A DNA stretch of 7,212 bases from an uncultured Clostridia bacterium (GCA_946409885.1 CAMJYF010000089.1:1-7212), one strand, 5' to 3'; counted from the stretch's first letter, positions 1-5,387 are shown. Translations and numbers: made by a program. Notes: generated from the letters alone by a model not told the origin.

Positions 1-2
1 TC

Positions 3-46
3 AGGCGAAGCCGCCTAACTCAGCGCCGCAGGCGCGCCTAACTTCA
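3..46. repeat. Two tandem units of short palindrome plus GCCTAAC spacer
   Basis: Two palindromes, GGC-GAA-GCC (4-12) and GCGCC-GCA-GGCGC (23-35), are each preceded by TCA and each followed by the same GCCTAAC heptamer (13-19 and 36-42). On the minus strand this reads as GTTAGGC plus hairpin, repeated, just downstream of the membrane protein stop codon. The palindromes differ in sequence while the spacer is kept, which resembles the intergenic mini-palindrome clusters often seen in Clostridia. The array probably continues beyond the left edge. There is no T-tract, so it is not a classical terminator. Confidence 0.5.
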
Positions 47-73
47 TCTCGACAATCCATTTTTGTCGTGACG

Positions 74-1318
74 TTATTTTCTGCTGTGGGCGCGGCCGTT
101 GATCAAGGCGACGGTATAGCGCAGTCCCTCGCCGTCGGCGGAGAGGGTGATGGTTTCTCCCGGGGCCGCCGCGACGCATTCCGCGGCAAAGCCGGTTTCC
201 CGGTACCGGTCGGATCCGTCCTTTTCCCATGGCTCGTGGAAGGCGATCCGGCAGACGGTGAAATACGGGCGGGCCGTCTCCGTTTCCACCGGCGGCAGGG
301 ACAGACACAGCCGCCCCGCAAAGGGGTCGATCCGGTCAAAGGTTTTGGGGCGCGGCATATATCTCTCCTGCCGCTGCTCCCCATGGCCGTAACAGATCAC
401 GTTCGTTTCAAACCCGGGGAAGGAGGTGATTTTGGTGGTATCCACCGGCGTGAAGGAATAGACCTCATAATCCGCGGCCGGAGGCGCGCGGTCGATCATC
501 TGCCGCAATTCGTTTTCCGGACAGGCGGAAAGGTCCCTTTCGGACGCGATCACCACCAGCTTTTCCTGGGTCAGATGCCGCGGTTTTTCCAGCAGCGCGT
601 TCGCCGCCCAGCCCGCCAGCCACAAAACGCACAGCGCCAGCGCGGCGCAAGCGGCCCGTTGGCCGAATCGGCGGCTGCGCAGCGTATACAGGGAGCGTTT
701 GCGCTTTACCGCGTGCGCCGTCACGGCGATCCCCATGGCCAGATACGCGCAGGCCAGCGCGGCCGTAACGCCGATCGTCAGCGCCGTGGGACCCAGCGTG
801 TATCTGTTCCCGTTGTCGTAAAAGGCGGAAAGGCGGCCCGTGAGCAGCTCCCCGTAAAACACCGTGATTTTTATGCTGAAAACGGAGGCCGCCAGCAGAT
901 ATACCGTGGCGATCACCGGCAGCGCCCGGTAGCTTCGCAGGTACGATACCGCCAGCGCCAGCAGGCACACACAAACCACGGGCGTACCGATATCATACAG
1001 ATACGGTTCATCAAAAAGGATGAGAAACGCATAGAACCCAAAGAACGAAACCGGCGCCAGCAGGCCGAGAAAGAGAAGATGGAAGAGCGCGTCGAACACC
1101 CAAAAGGAGCGGTGCAGCGCCGAAAGCTGCTCGCCGACGGTTTCCGCGGTCTCGCCCATATCCGCGTTGGCCTTTTCCCGCGCCGCCGCCGGGTCAAAGC
1201 CCCGCTCCTCATACAGCGCCGCCCTGCACAGCAGGTGGTCGTTCAGCTCGTCGGAGAGCGCCTGCCGCGTCCGCTTTTGCCGGATGCCCGCCAGAACGGC
1301 GGCAACGTAATCCTTCAT
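74..1318 (-). CDS. PadR-associated membrane protein with permease-prefix-like N-terminus
   Basis: A 414-residue membrane protein of unproven function. Residues 1-70 are soluble and helical, with the look of the permease-prefix/HAAS-type domain found in proteins encoded beside PadR repressors (ELNDHL and AAAREKANADMG stretches). Five hydrophobic segments follow at about 77-101, 111-127, 133-154, 176-201 and 222-242. The basic clusters RSYR (128-131) and KRKR (205-208) put the N-terminus inside and the roughly 170-residue C-terminal domain outside. That outer domain resembles no enzyme I know; it is rich in beta-type segments. The ATG is supported by AGGAGG five to six bases upstream. This ribosome binding site overlaps the PadR stop codon, and only 10 bases separate the genes, so the two are probably translationally coupled. 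By analogy with other PadR partners, an envelope-stress or export role is possible but not shown. Confidence 0.82.
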   Translation of the reverse strand: MKDYVAAVLAGIRQKRTRQALSDELNDHLLCRAALYEERGFDPAAAREKANADMGETAETVGEQLSALHRSFWVFDALFHLLFLGLLAPVSFFGFYAFLILFDEPYLYDIGTPVVCVCLLALAVSYLRSYRALPVIATVYLLAASVFSIKITVFYGELLTGRLSAFYDNGNRYTLGPTALTIGVTAALACAYLAMGIAVTAHAVKRKRSLYTLRSRRFGQRAACAALALCVLWLAGWAANALLEKPRHLTQEKLVVIASERDLSACPENELRQMIDRAPPAADYEVYSFTPVDTTKITSFPGFETNVICYGHGEQRQERYMPRPKTFDRIDPFAGRLCLSLPPVETETARPYFTVCRIAFHEPWEKDGSDRYRETGFAAECVAAAPGETITLSADGEGLRYTVALINGRAHSRK

Positions 1319-1328
1319 GGCGGCCCTC

Positions 1329-1661
1329 CTACGCTTCGGCGCAGTTCAGCACCCTGGCGACGGCCTCCGCGTAGACCTGCCACTCTTCCTTTTTCTCCGC
1401 CAGCAGCTTTTGGCCCTTTTTGGTGATGTGGTAGTATTTGCGTTTGCGGCCGTCGTGCTCCTCCCAGTAGGCCTCCAGAAAGCGCTCCGCCTCCAGCGCG
1501 TGCAGTACGGGGTATAAGGTGCCCTCGTTCATGCTGAATACCGTTTCGCTGCGCAGCTCCAGCTCCCGGATAATCATATAACCGTACAGATCCTTCTGCG
1601 ACAGCACACTGAGGACCAGCATGGCGCTGGTACCTTTGACCAGCTCTCTGCTGAGTTTCAT
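1329..1661 (-). CDS. PadR family transcriptional repressor
   Basis: A 110-residue protein with the complete PadR winged-helix pattern: a helix containing LYGYMIIRELELRS (about 25-38), the family hallmark NEGTLYPVLHALE (about 45-57), and the wing with GRKRKYYHITKKGQKLL (about 71-87). The short C-terminal helix is the usual dimerisation arm of the small PadR-s2 subtype, and the length is normal for that group. The ATG has an AAGGGGAG ribosome binding site seven bases upstream. It is the first gene of an operon with the membrane protein that follows on the minus strand. The promoter upstream carries a long palindrome, so autorepression with release by a ligand or envelope signal is the expected mode. 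The effector cannot be predicted from sequence. Confidence 0.93.
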   Translation of the reverse strand: MKLSRELVKGTSAMLVLSVLSQKDLYGYMIIRELELRSETVFSMNEGTLYPVLHALEAERFLEAYWEEHDGRKRKYYHITKKGQKLLAEKKEEWQVYAEAVARVLNCAEA

Positions 1662-1685
1662 GGAACAACTCCCCTTTCACAAAAA

Positions 1686-1737
1686 AATAAATACCTTGTA
1701 ATACGATGCATATATATCGTATCACAAGGTATTTGTT
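1686..1737. promoter_or_regulatory. Long palindrome: probable PadR operator, possibly also MFS terminator
   Basis: The arms 1689-1707 and 1716-1734 are 19 bases each and pair at 18 of 19 positions (only A1700 against C1723 fails), around an 8-base centre. Pairing can continue weakly to 1686/1737. The palindrome covers the spacer and -10 of the padR promoter, the expected place for a PadR repressor site. Read on the minus strand, the hairpin is followed at once by ATTTTTTT (1688-1681). Transcripts arriving from the MFS gene would contain the whole hairpin and could terminate there, whereas transcripts starting at the padR promoter would begin inside it and escape. The operator role is inferred from position and symmetry. 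Confidence 0.7.
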
Positions 1738-1744
1738 CTGTCAA
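1716..1744 (-). promoter_or_regulatory. Promoter of the padR operon
   Basis: On the minus strand a perfect -35 TTGACA (1744-1739) is followed after exactly 17 bases by TACGAT (1721-1716), which matches four of six -10 positions. Transcription would begin near 1709, in the centre of the palindrome described separately, leaving a leader of about 48 bases before the PadR start. The -10 hexamer lies wholly inside one arm of the palindrome. Confidence 0.7.
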
Positions 1745-1786
1745 CCCTTTTCTTGCCCCGCGACAAAAGCCGCCCGGAATGGACCC

Positions 1787-3127
1787 TTACGCCTGTTCCG
1801 CCGCGCGGCGCTGCCGGTGGTATCTGGCCGCCAGCAAAAAGGGGATCACCGACAGCAGGATGACGGCCGCACCAACGATAAACACGCTGCCGTTGGGCAC
1901 ATATTCCGTCAGGCCGCTTTCGGCGTTGACAAAGGTCTCGCCGCCGGTCTTTACCACGGCCTGCCCGATCAGAGAGCCGCCGATCATGGGGATCAGCACG
2001 AAAAACAGGATCCAGATGCCCTCAAACTGGCCCTTGGCGTCCGCCGGGTACAGCTGCTTGGTCCACACCTTGGTGGTCTGCAGAATGCCCACGTAGCCTA
2101 CGCCCACCACAAAGATGCCCAGCCACAGGACGGGGTGGAAGATCTGCCGCGGATCCACGTTTTCCGCCTTCACGGGGAACAGGATCAGCAGCCCGGCGAT
2201 ATTGACGGCAATGGACGCCAGCGCGATGATCGGATGCTTGTTTTTGTTGATCAGCACGCCGATGGGGATGGCGGTGAGCATGGCCAGCACCAGCGGAACG
2301 GCCTCGATGACGCCCATCATATCCGCCGTATAGCCCAGGTAGTAGATCAGGTAGTTGCCGATATAGGCAAAATAGACGTTGAAGCCGATGAAGAAGACGG
2401 CTACGCCCACGTTGACCCACACCAGCTCCTTCAGCGCGAAGAACTTTCTGAAATTGAATACGCTGAGGAACTGCCTCCAGAAGGAGCCGCGCACCGAAGG
2501 GGCCACGTCGTCCTTTTTGTTGAGAGCGAAAAGGGAGATCACGCCGAACACGATGACGAATACGCCCATAACGACGAACAGCCGCATATAGTCGTCGTTT
2601 TCCCCCACCAGCAGGCCGCCTACCACGGTGCCCAGAATGGTGCCCAGCACCGGCTGCGTGGCCAGCGCCGCGCCGATCTGCCCCCGGTTGCGGTCCGTCA
2701 TGATGTCGTTGGTCCAGGTGTTGAAGCCCGCGTCGTTGCCCATGGAGCCGAAAAAGCTCATCACCGTATCCGCCAGCACCACGCTTGCCGCCATCAGCAG
2801 ATACAGCTCTCTGCTGATAAACTGCGTCAGGCCGAAGGCGATAGTGAAAACGCCCCACAGAATGTAGCCCCAGGCAATAAAGCTGCGGCGGCGGCCCGTA
2901 CGGTCCGCCCAGGTGCCGAAAAAGAAGGTGGCAAAGGTGGTGGCCGCCGCGGAACAGATCAGCATACCCGTGATAATGGAGGGATCCTTGCCGATTTTGG
3001 CGTAAACAAAGGTGTTGAACCACTGGTTTTCCATGTTCCAGCAGATCTGCCCTGCCAGCCCCAGCCCCCACACGAGCAGCCACGCCCGGAAGCCGGTTCT
3101 TTGCGCTTTTGTTGCTGCGCTTTGCAT
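1787..3127 (-). CDS. MFS transporter (oligosaccharide/glycoside-type)
   Basis: A 446-residue major facilitator superfamily carrier with about 12 hydrophobic helices. The loop between helices 2 and 3 carries the MFS signature GTWADRTGRRR (71-81), including the key Asp75. Other segments typical of Clostridia carriers near sugar-use genes are FFGSMGNDAGFNTWTND (about 125-141) and KGQFEGIW (365-372). The substrate cannot be fixed from sequence; a sugar or oligosaccharide is the family-based guess. I chose the ATG at 3127 because GGGAGG lies seven bases upstream. The reading frame stays open 37 codons further, but that stretch is Phe/Lys-rich, overlaps the promoter and has no such site. The gene is monocistronic, with its own promoter. 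No terminator of its own follows the stop codon; the palindrome about 50 bases downstream may serve. Confidence 0.9.
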   Translation of the reverse strand: MQSAATKAQRTGFRAWLLVWGLGLAGQICWNMENQWFNTFVYAKIGKDPSIITGMLICSAAATTFATFFFGTWADRTGRRRSFIAWGYILWGVFTIAFGLTQFISRELYLLMAASVVLADTVMSFFGSMGNDAGFNTWTNDIMTDRNRGQIGAALATQPVLGTILGTVVGGLLVGENDDYMRLFVVMGVFVIVFGVISLFALNKKDDVAPSVRGSFWRQFLSVFNFRKFFALKELVWVNVGVAVFFIGFNVYFAYIGNYLIYYLGYTADMMGVIEAVPLVLAMLTAIPIGVLINKNKHPIIALASIAVNIAGLLILFPVKAENVDPRQIFHPVLWLGIFVVGVGYVGILQTTKVWTKQLYPADAKGQFEGIWILFFVLIPMIGGSLIGQAVVKTGGETFVNAESGLTEYVPNGSVFIVGAAVILLSVIPFLLAARYHRQRRAAEQA

Positions 3128-3158
3128 AAAAACGCCTCCCTGTTTTGTTGCTGAAAAT

Positions 3159-3187
3159 ACTATACCTCTTTTGCAATAAAAATACAA
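3159..3187 (-). promoter_or_regulatory. Promoter of the MFS transporter gene
   Basis: On the minus strand, TTGTAT (3187-3182), a 17-base spacer and TATAGT (3164-3159) form a good sigma-A type promoter 31 bases upstream of the start codon. It lies back to back with the tRNA promoter across an A/T-rich stretch (3188-3225) in which I see no clear operator. Confidence 0.65.
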
Positions 3188-3225
3188 TCCTTTTGAAAAA
3201 ACCCGTAAAAAATCAAAAAAACTTG

Positions 3226-3254
3226 TTGACAAACTCAAAAACCTGTGATAATAT
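3226..3254 (+). promoter_or_regulatory. Promoter of the tRNA-Leu unit
   Basis: A perfect TTGACA (3226-3231), a 17-base spacer and TAATAT (3249-3254) give a strong constitutive-type promoter. An overlapping alternative -10, GATAAT (3247-3252), has a TG at 3244-3245. Transcription would start near 3261, about 15 bases before the partial tRNA copy, so both the partial and the complete tRNA should lie on one precursor. Confidence 0.75.
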
Positions 3255-3275
3255 ATCTAAGCAATAACGCAAGAC

Positions 3276-3313
3276 GCGGATGTGGCGGAATTGGCAGACG
3301 CGCTGGCTTCAGG
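3276..3313 (+). pseudogene. Duplicated 5' half of tRNA-Leu(CAG)
   Basis: These 38 bases are identical to the first 38 bases of the complete tRNA-Leu at 3405. The identity starts exactly at mature nucleotide 1 (flanking bases differ: C3275 against T3404) and stops one base after the anticodon CAG, at the canonical 37/38 junction of the anticodon loop. No 3' acceptor strand, variable arm or T-arm follows, so this copy cannot fold as a tRNA alone. It sits closer to the promoter than the intact gene and is probably transcribed with it. It could be a recombination scar or the remnant of a tandem tRNA gene. Confidence 0.85.
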
Positions 3314-3404
3314 GAGCGTCACCTCGGTGAATCTTCCCGATCTCAGAATTGCCCCGCTCTCGGATCACCGTGCCGAGTAAAATTTAACGGTGAAAATTGA
3401 ATAT
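3314..3404 (+). other. Unassigned spacer between half and complete tRNA-Leu
   Basis: These 91 bases match no tRNA 3' half and contain no convincing reading frame. The first part is GC-rich and structured: CGGTGA (3325-3330) can pair with TCACCG (3365-3370), enclosing CCGA (3337-3340) with TCGG (3360-3363). A competing TCACC-TC-GGTGA palindrome lies at 3319-3330. GACGC (3297-3301) in the half-tRNA can pair with GCGTC (3316-3320), so the half-tRNA may fold into a new hairpin. The last part (3378-3404) is A/T-rich. It holds a TAAAAT hexamer (3378-3383) but no -35 at proper spacing, so I do not call a second promoter. Confidence 0.45.
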
Positions 3405-3491
3405 GCGGATGTGGCGGAATTGGCAGACGCGCTGGCTTCAGGTGCCAGTGAATGCAAGTTCATGTGGGTTCGACTCCCGTCATCCGCACCA
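3405..3491 (+). tRNA. tRNA-Leu (anticodon CAG)
   Basis: A complete 87-base class II tRNA. The acceptor strands GCGGATG (3405-3411) and CATCCGC (3481-3487) pair perfectly and are followed by A73 and an encoded CCA. The anticodon stem CTGGC/GCCAG (3432-3436 and 3444-3448) holds the seven-base loop TTCAGGT, with CAG at 3439-3441, reading CUG leucine codons. A long variable arm (TGAA/TTCA, about 3449-3463), typical of tRNA-Leu, precedes the T-arm with loop TTCGACT. A rho-independent terminator begins at its last base. Its 5' 38 bases are duplicated 129 bases upstream. Confidence 0.96.
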
Positions 3492-3533
3492 ACGCTGAGA
3501 CCTTGTATATCAACGGTTTCAGCGTTTTTCTTT
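3491..3533 (+). terminator. Rho-independent terminator of the tRNA-Leu unit
   Basis: A 12-base arm (3491-3502) pairs with 3515-3526 across a 12-base loop, with one G-T wobble, and is followed by TTTTTCTTT. The hairpin starts at the final A of the encoded CCA, so the tRNA has essentially no trailer before the stem. Confidence 0.88.
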
Positions 3534-3548
3534 GTCTGAAAACACACG

Positions 3549-3620
3549 AAAAATCATTGGCAGACGCGCTGCCTACCCCGCCCTTTTCGGGGATACGAGG
3601 TAACGCGTCTGCCAATCATT
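3549..3620 (-). terminator. Large hairpin with tRNA D-arm sequence; probable HAD gene terminator
   Basis: Arms 3552-3568 and 3604-3620 pair over 13 + 3 bases with one C-C mismatch (3555/3617). An inner hairpin, CCCCG (3576-3580) with CGGGG (3588-3592), lies inside. On the minus strand the hairpin begins 25 bases after the HAD stop codon and is followed by TTTTT (3553-3549), as expected of an intrinsic terminator. The left arm and its flank (ATTGGCAGACGCGCTG, 3556-3571) are a 16-base exact copy of the tRNA-Leu D-arm region (3419-3434), and the right arm is the reverse complement of 13 of those bases. The terminator role is inferred; the repeat is directly visible. Confidence 0.65.
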
Positions 3621-3645
3621 ATTCTGATTACCTTTCCCTATCATA

Positions 3646-4269
3646 TTATATGTTGTCTCCGTCGAAACCAACTTGTACATACTGCAAGAGTTTTTCGCTG
3701 TCGCCGTCAAAGAGGAAGGTGTGCAGGCCCAGTTGCTTTGCGGCTTCGATATTCTTCGGATTATCGTCGGTAAATAAGGTTTCTTCCGGGGACAAGCGGT
3801 ATTTTTCCAGAAGAAAACGGAAGATAGCAGGATCCGGCTTTGCCATATGGATCGGACCGGAAAACACAAGGCCATCAAACAGAGATAAAACCCTGTAAAC
3901 GGACGGCACGTTCCGGTAGTTTTCAGCAAAACCGATACTGATATTGGACAGCAGATACAGTCGTCCGCCCTTGGTTTTGATGCTACAGAGAAGGTCTTCC
4001 ATACCGGGGATCGGCGTCAGATTTTCGATCCAGTTGTTGTAGATCTTCTCCGCGGTCTCTGCAAGTCTCATGGGCACTCTTTGGCAGATCGCCTCGATCA
4101 CTTCGCTGTCGCCGATCTCACCCCGGTCAAGCCGATCCCAATAGAGACGATCAAAGACCACGCTTTCCAGAAAATCACGATCCTCTTCATTTTCTGTATA
4201 AAGGCCTGTCATATATTTCGTATCGTAATTGAACTGAACCATGCCGAAATCAAAAATATAATTTTGCAT
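3646..4269 (-). CDS. HAD-superfamily phosphatase (subfamily IA, YihX-like)
   Basis: A 207-residue cytoplasmic haloacid-dehalogenase-type hydrolase, normal length for the single-cap group. Motif I is FDFGMV with nucleophile Asp7. The usual second Asp (general acid/base) is Gly9, the D-x-G-x-V form also found in YihX-type sugar phosphatases. An all-helical cap follows (about 15-85). Motif II is LLSNIS (Ser108), motif III is the Lys of KPDPAIF (Lys144), and motif IV is FTDDNPKN (Asp168, Asp169). A small phosphorylated metabolite, perhaps a sugar phosphate, is the likely substrate, but it cannot be named. The start has AAGGAG seven bases upstream. The gene follows the AraC gene by 54 bases, has its own apparent promoter, and appears more A/T-rich than its neighbours by eye. 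No functional link to the AraC-esterase module is evident. Confidence 0.9.
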   Translation of the reverse strand: MQNYIFDFGMVQFNYDTKYMTGLYTENEEDRDFLESVVFDRLYWDRLDRGEIGDSEVIEAICQRVPMRLAETAEKIYNNWIENLTPIPGMEDLLCSIKTKGGRLYLLSNISIGFAENYRNVPSVYRVLSLFDGLVFSGPIHMAKPDPAIFRFLLEKYRLSPEETLFTDDNPKNIEAAKQLGLHTFLFDGDSEKLLQYVQVGFDGDNI

Positions 4270-4297
4270 CCTAGAGCTCCTTCTCGTTGTTTTGACA

Positions 4298-4327
4298 ACT
4301 TTAGCATGAATTTCCGCTTTATGTCAA
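4298..4327 (-). promoter_or_regulatory. Promoter of the HAD phosphatase gene
   Basis: On the minus strand a perfect TTGACA (4327-4322), an 18-base spacer and TAAAGT (4303-4298) preceded by TG (extended -10) form a likely promoter about 28 bases from the start codon. The -35 contains the TGA stop codon of the AraC gene (4326-4324), so the two units abut without a terminator and some read-through is likely. Confidence 0.6.
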
Positions 4328-5271
4328 CCGTTTTTTCCCTTTCTGTATTTTGCCGGGGTGACGCCGTATTTTTCTTTGAAGTCCTTGATAAAGCGGACGG
4401 TATCGTTATACCCTACGCGCTCGCAGACGTCGGCAAGCTTGATCGCGGGGGTCGTGCGCAGGATCTCTTCGGCGTGGGACAGGCGGAGCGTGCGCATGAG
4501 AGAGGTAAATGTCTGTCCCGTTTTTTCGCTGATGAGTGCCGAGAGATAGGACTCGTTATAATGGAATTCCTCGGCAAGGCTTTTCATGGTGACCGTTCTG
4601 AAATTGTCGAACACATAGTTCGCAAGCTGGATCAGCCGGGGATCCCCGCCGGCGCCGATCTGCAGATAGCGGACGTCGTCGAAGAAGTTCTGCAGCAGGT
4701 AAAGGATGAGAGAAGAAAAGAGGAAGGTCATCATTTCCGTGCAATAGGAGGCGTTCGCGGACTGCTGCACATAGATCGAAAGCAGGGTGTGCAGAACGAA
4801 GGGATCGTCCCCGCAGGCGAAAAGCAGGGGCGTTGTGAACACCGCGACGTTCGGCAGATGCAGGTCATAGAAGGCGCTGCGTTTCATTTTGATCGTCATG
4901 CACAGGCAGTCTTCCGGCACGGTGACGATATGCTTCGCGCCGGGAGAGACGACGACGAAATCCCCGCGCTCCTGCAAAAACCGCTGGGCGTTGATCGTAT
5001 GCTCGCACGCGCCCTTGACCACGTAGGTGAACTCCACAAAGTCGTGGCTGTGCTCGGGGATATAGATATACCGCAGTATTTTATCGATCTCCAGATCCGT
5101 TCCCTCCGGGAAGAAGTCCTGCTCCAAAAGCTGAGAGCCGCTGTAGCCGTAGGAAAACGGGATCAGCAGCCGGTAATGCATCAGATCTCCGTGCGACGAG
5201 AGGTATTTTTTGCCCTGCCGTTCCACGTCGCTGAGGGCTTTCAGCTCATCGATCAACTGCTTATGGGTCAT
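4324..5271 (-). CDS. AraC family transcriptional regulator
   Basis: A 315-residue regulator. Residues about 65-125 form a cupin-type ligand-binding domain: PEHSHDFVEFTYVVKG carries the histidine/glutamate pattern, followed by GDFVVVSPGAKH. A helical linker follows, and then the paired AraC helix-turn-helix motifs at about 228-251 (MKSLAEEFHYNESYLSALIS) and 277-300, ending in the family signature VRFIKDFKEKYGVTPAKYR. I start at the ATG at 5271, which has a GGCGGTG-type site about six bases upstream; an in-frame ATG 17 codons earlier lies on the promoter and lacks one. The gene diverges from an esterase-transporter pair, so it most likely senses a sugar or related compound and controls that pair. 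The ligand is unknown. Confidence 0.92.
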   Translation of the reverse strand: MTHKQLIDELKALSDVERQGKKYLSSHGDLMHYRLLIPFSYGYSGSQLLEQDFFPEGTDLEIDKILRYIYIPEHSHDFVEFTYVVKGACEHTINAQRFLQERGDFVVVSPGAKHIVTVPEDCLCMTIKMKRSAFYDLHLPNVAVFTTPLLFACGDDPFVLHTLLSIYVQQSANASYCTEMMTFLFSSLILYLLQNFFDDVRYLQIGAGGDPRLIQLANYVFDNFRTVTMKSLAEEFHYNESYLSALISEKTGQTFTSLMRTLRLSHAEEILRTTPAIKLADVCERVGYNDTVRFIKDFKEKYGVTPAKYRKGKNG

Positions 5272-5300
5272 TTCTTCACCGCCTTTTTTCGTCAAAATAT

Positions 5301-5329
5301 ATAATAAACGAAAGAAATCCAAAAATCAA
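5301..5329 (-). promoter_or_regulatory. Promoter of the AraC regulator gene
   Basis: On the minus strand TTGATT (5329-5324), a 17-base spacer and TATTAT (5306-5301) make a good promoter 30 bases upstream of the chosen start codon. The -35 touches the left arm of the inverted repeat at 5328-5367. Confidence 0.6.
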
Positions 5330-5367
5330 CCTATAAAACAACTAAAATTAAGGTCTGTTTTTAGGTT
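5328..5367. promoter_or_regulatory. Inverted repeat in the divergent region, candidate AraC binding site
   Basis: AACCTA-T-AAAACA (5328-5340) is mirrored by TGTTTTTAGGTT (5356-5367). All 12 paired positions match if one extra T (5334) is allowed, and 15 A/T-rich bases separate the arms. The left arm meets the -35 of the AraC gene and the right arm covers the weak -35 region of the esterase promoter. One dimer could therefore repress its own gene and activate the other. Function is inferred from position. Confidence 0.55.
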
Positions 5368-5387
5368 TTTCGTTTTGCTATCATAAT
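5356..5387 (+). promoter_or_regulatory. Weak, probably activator-dependent promoter of the esterase-transporter operon
   Basis: Candidate -10 hexamers TATCAT (5379-5384) and CATAAT (5382-5387) are present. At matching distance upstream there is only TGTTTT (5356-5361) or TTTTAG (5359-5364), a poor -35. A weak -35 covered by a regulator half-site is what an AraC-activated promoter would look like. The leader to the esterase start would be about 70 bases. Confidence 0.4.

Noticed and set aside
15..308. 97-codon minus-strand reading frame at the left edge
   Set aside because: Overlaps the C-terminal part of the membrane protein in another frame, is Arg/Pro-rich and ends inside the palindrome units.
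68..1426. 452-codon plus-strand reading frame
   Set aside because: Antisense to the membrane protein and PadR gene; Arg/Gln-rich low-complexity composition, no ribosome binding site, while the opposite strand has clear domains.
1706..3154. 482-codon plus-strand reading frame
   Set aside because: Shadow of the MFS transporter: His/Gln/Asp-rich translation with no domain, caused by GC-rich codon bias on the other strand.
3276..3404. tRNA intron or T-box leader
   Set aside because: The break is at the 37/38 intron position, but the sequence after the spacer is a whole tRNA rather than a 3' half, and no T-box consensus (TGGNACCGCG) or antiterminator is visible.
3365..3547. 60-codon minus-strand reading frame across the tRNA
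   Set aside because: It is antisense to tRNA-Leu and its terminator; the SRTHMNLHS / ASASANSATSA type peptide is the well-known spurious product of antisense tRNA-Leu sequence.
3276..3620. CRISPR-like array from the repeated D-arm sequence
   Set aside because: The copies are irregularly spaced, differ in length and orientation, and are explained by tRNA sequence.
4081..5304. 407-codon plus-strand reading frame
   Set aside because: Runs antisense through the AraC gene and part of the HAD gene, both of which have strong family motifs.
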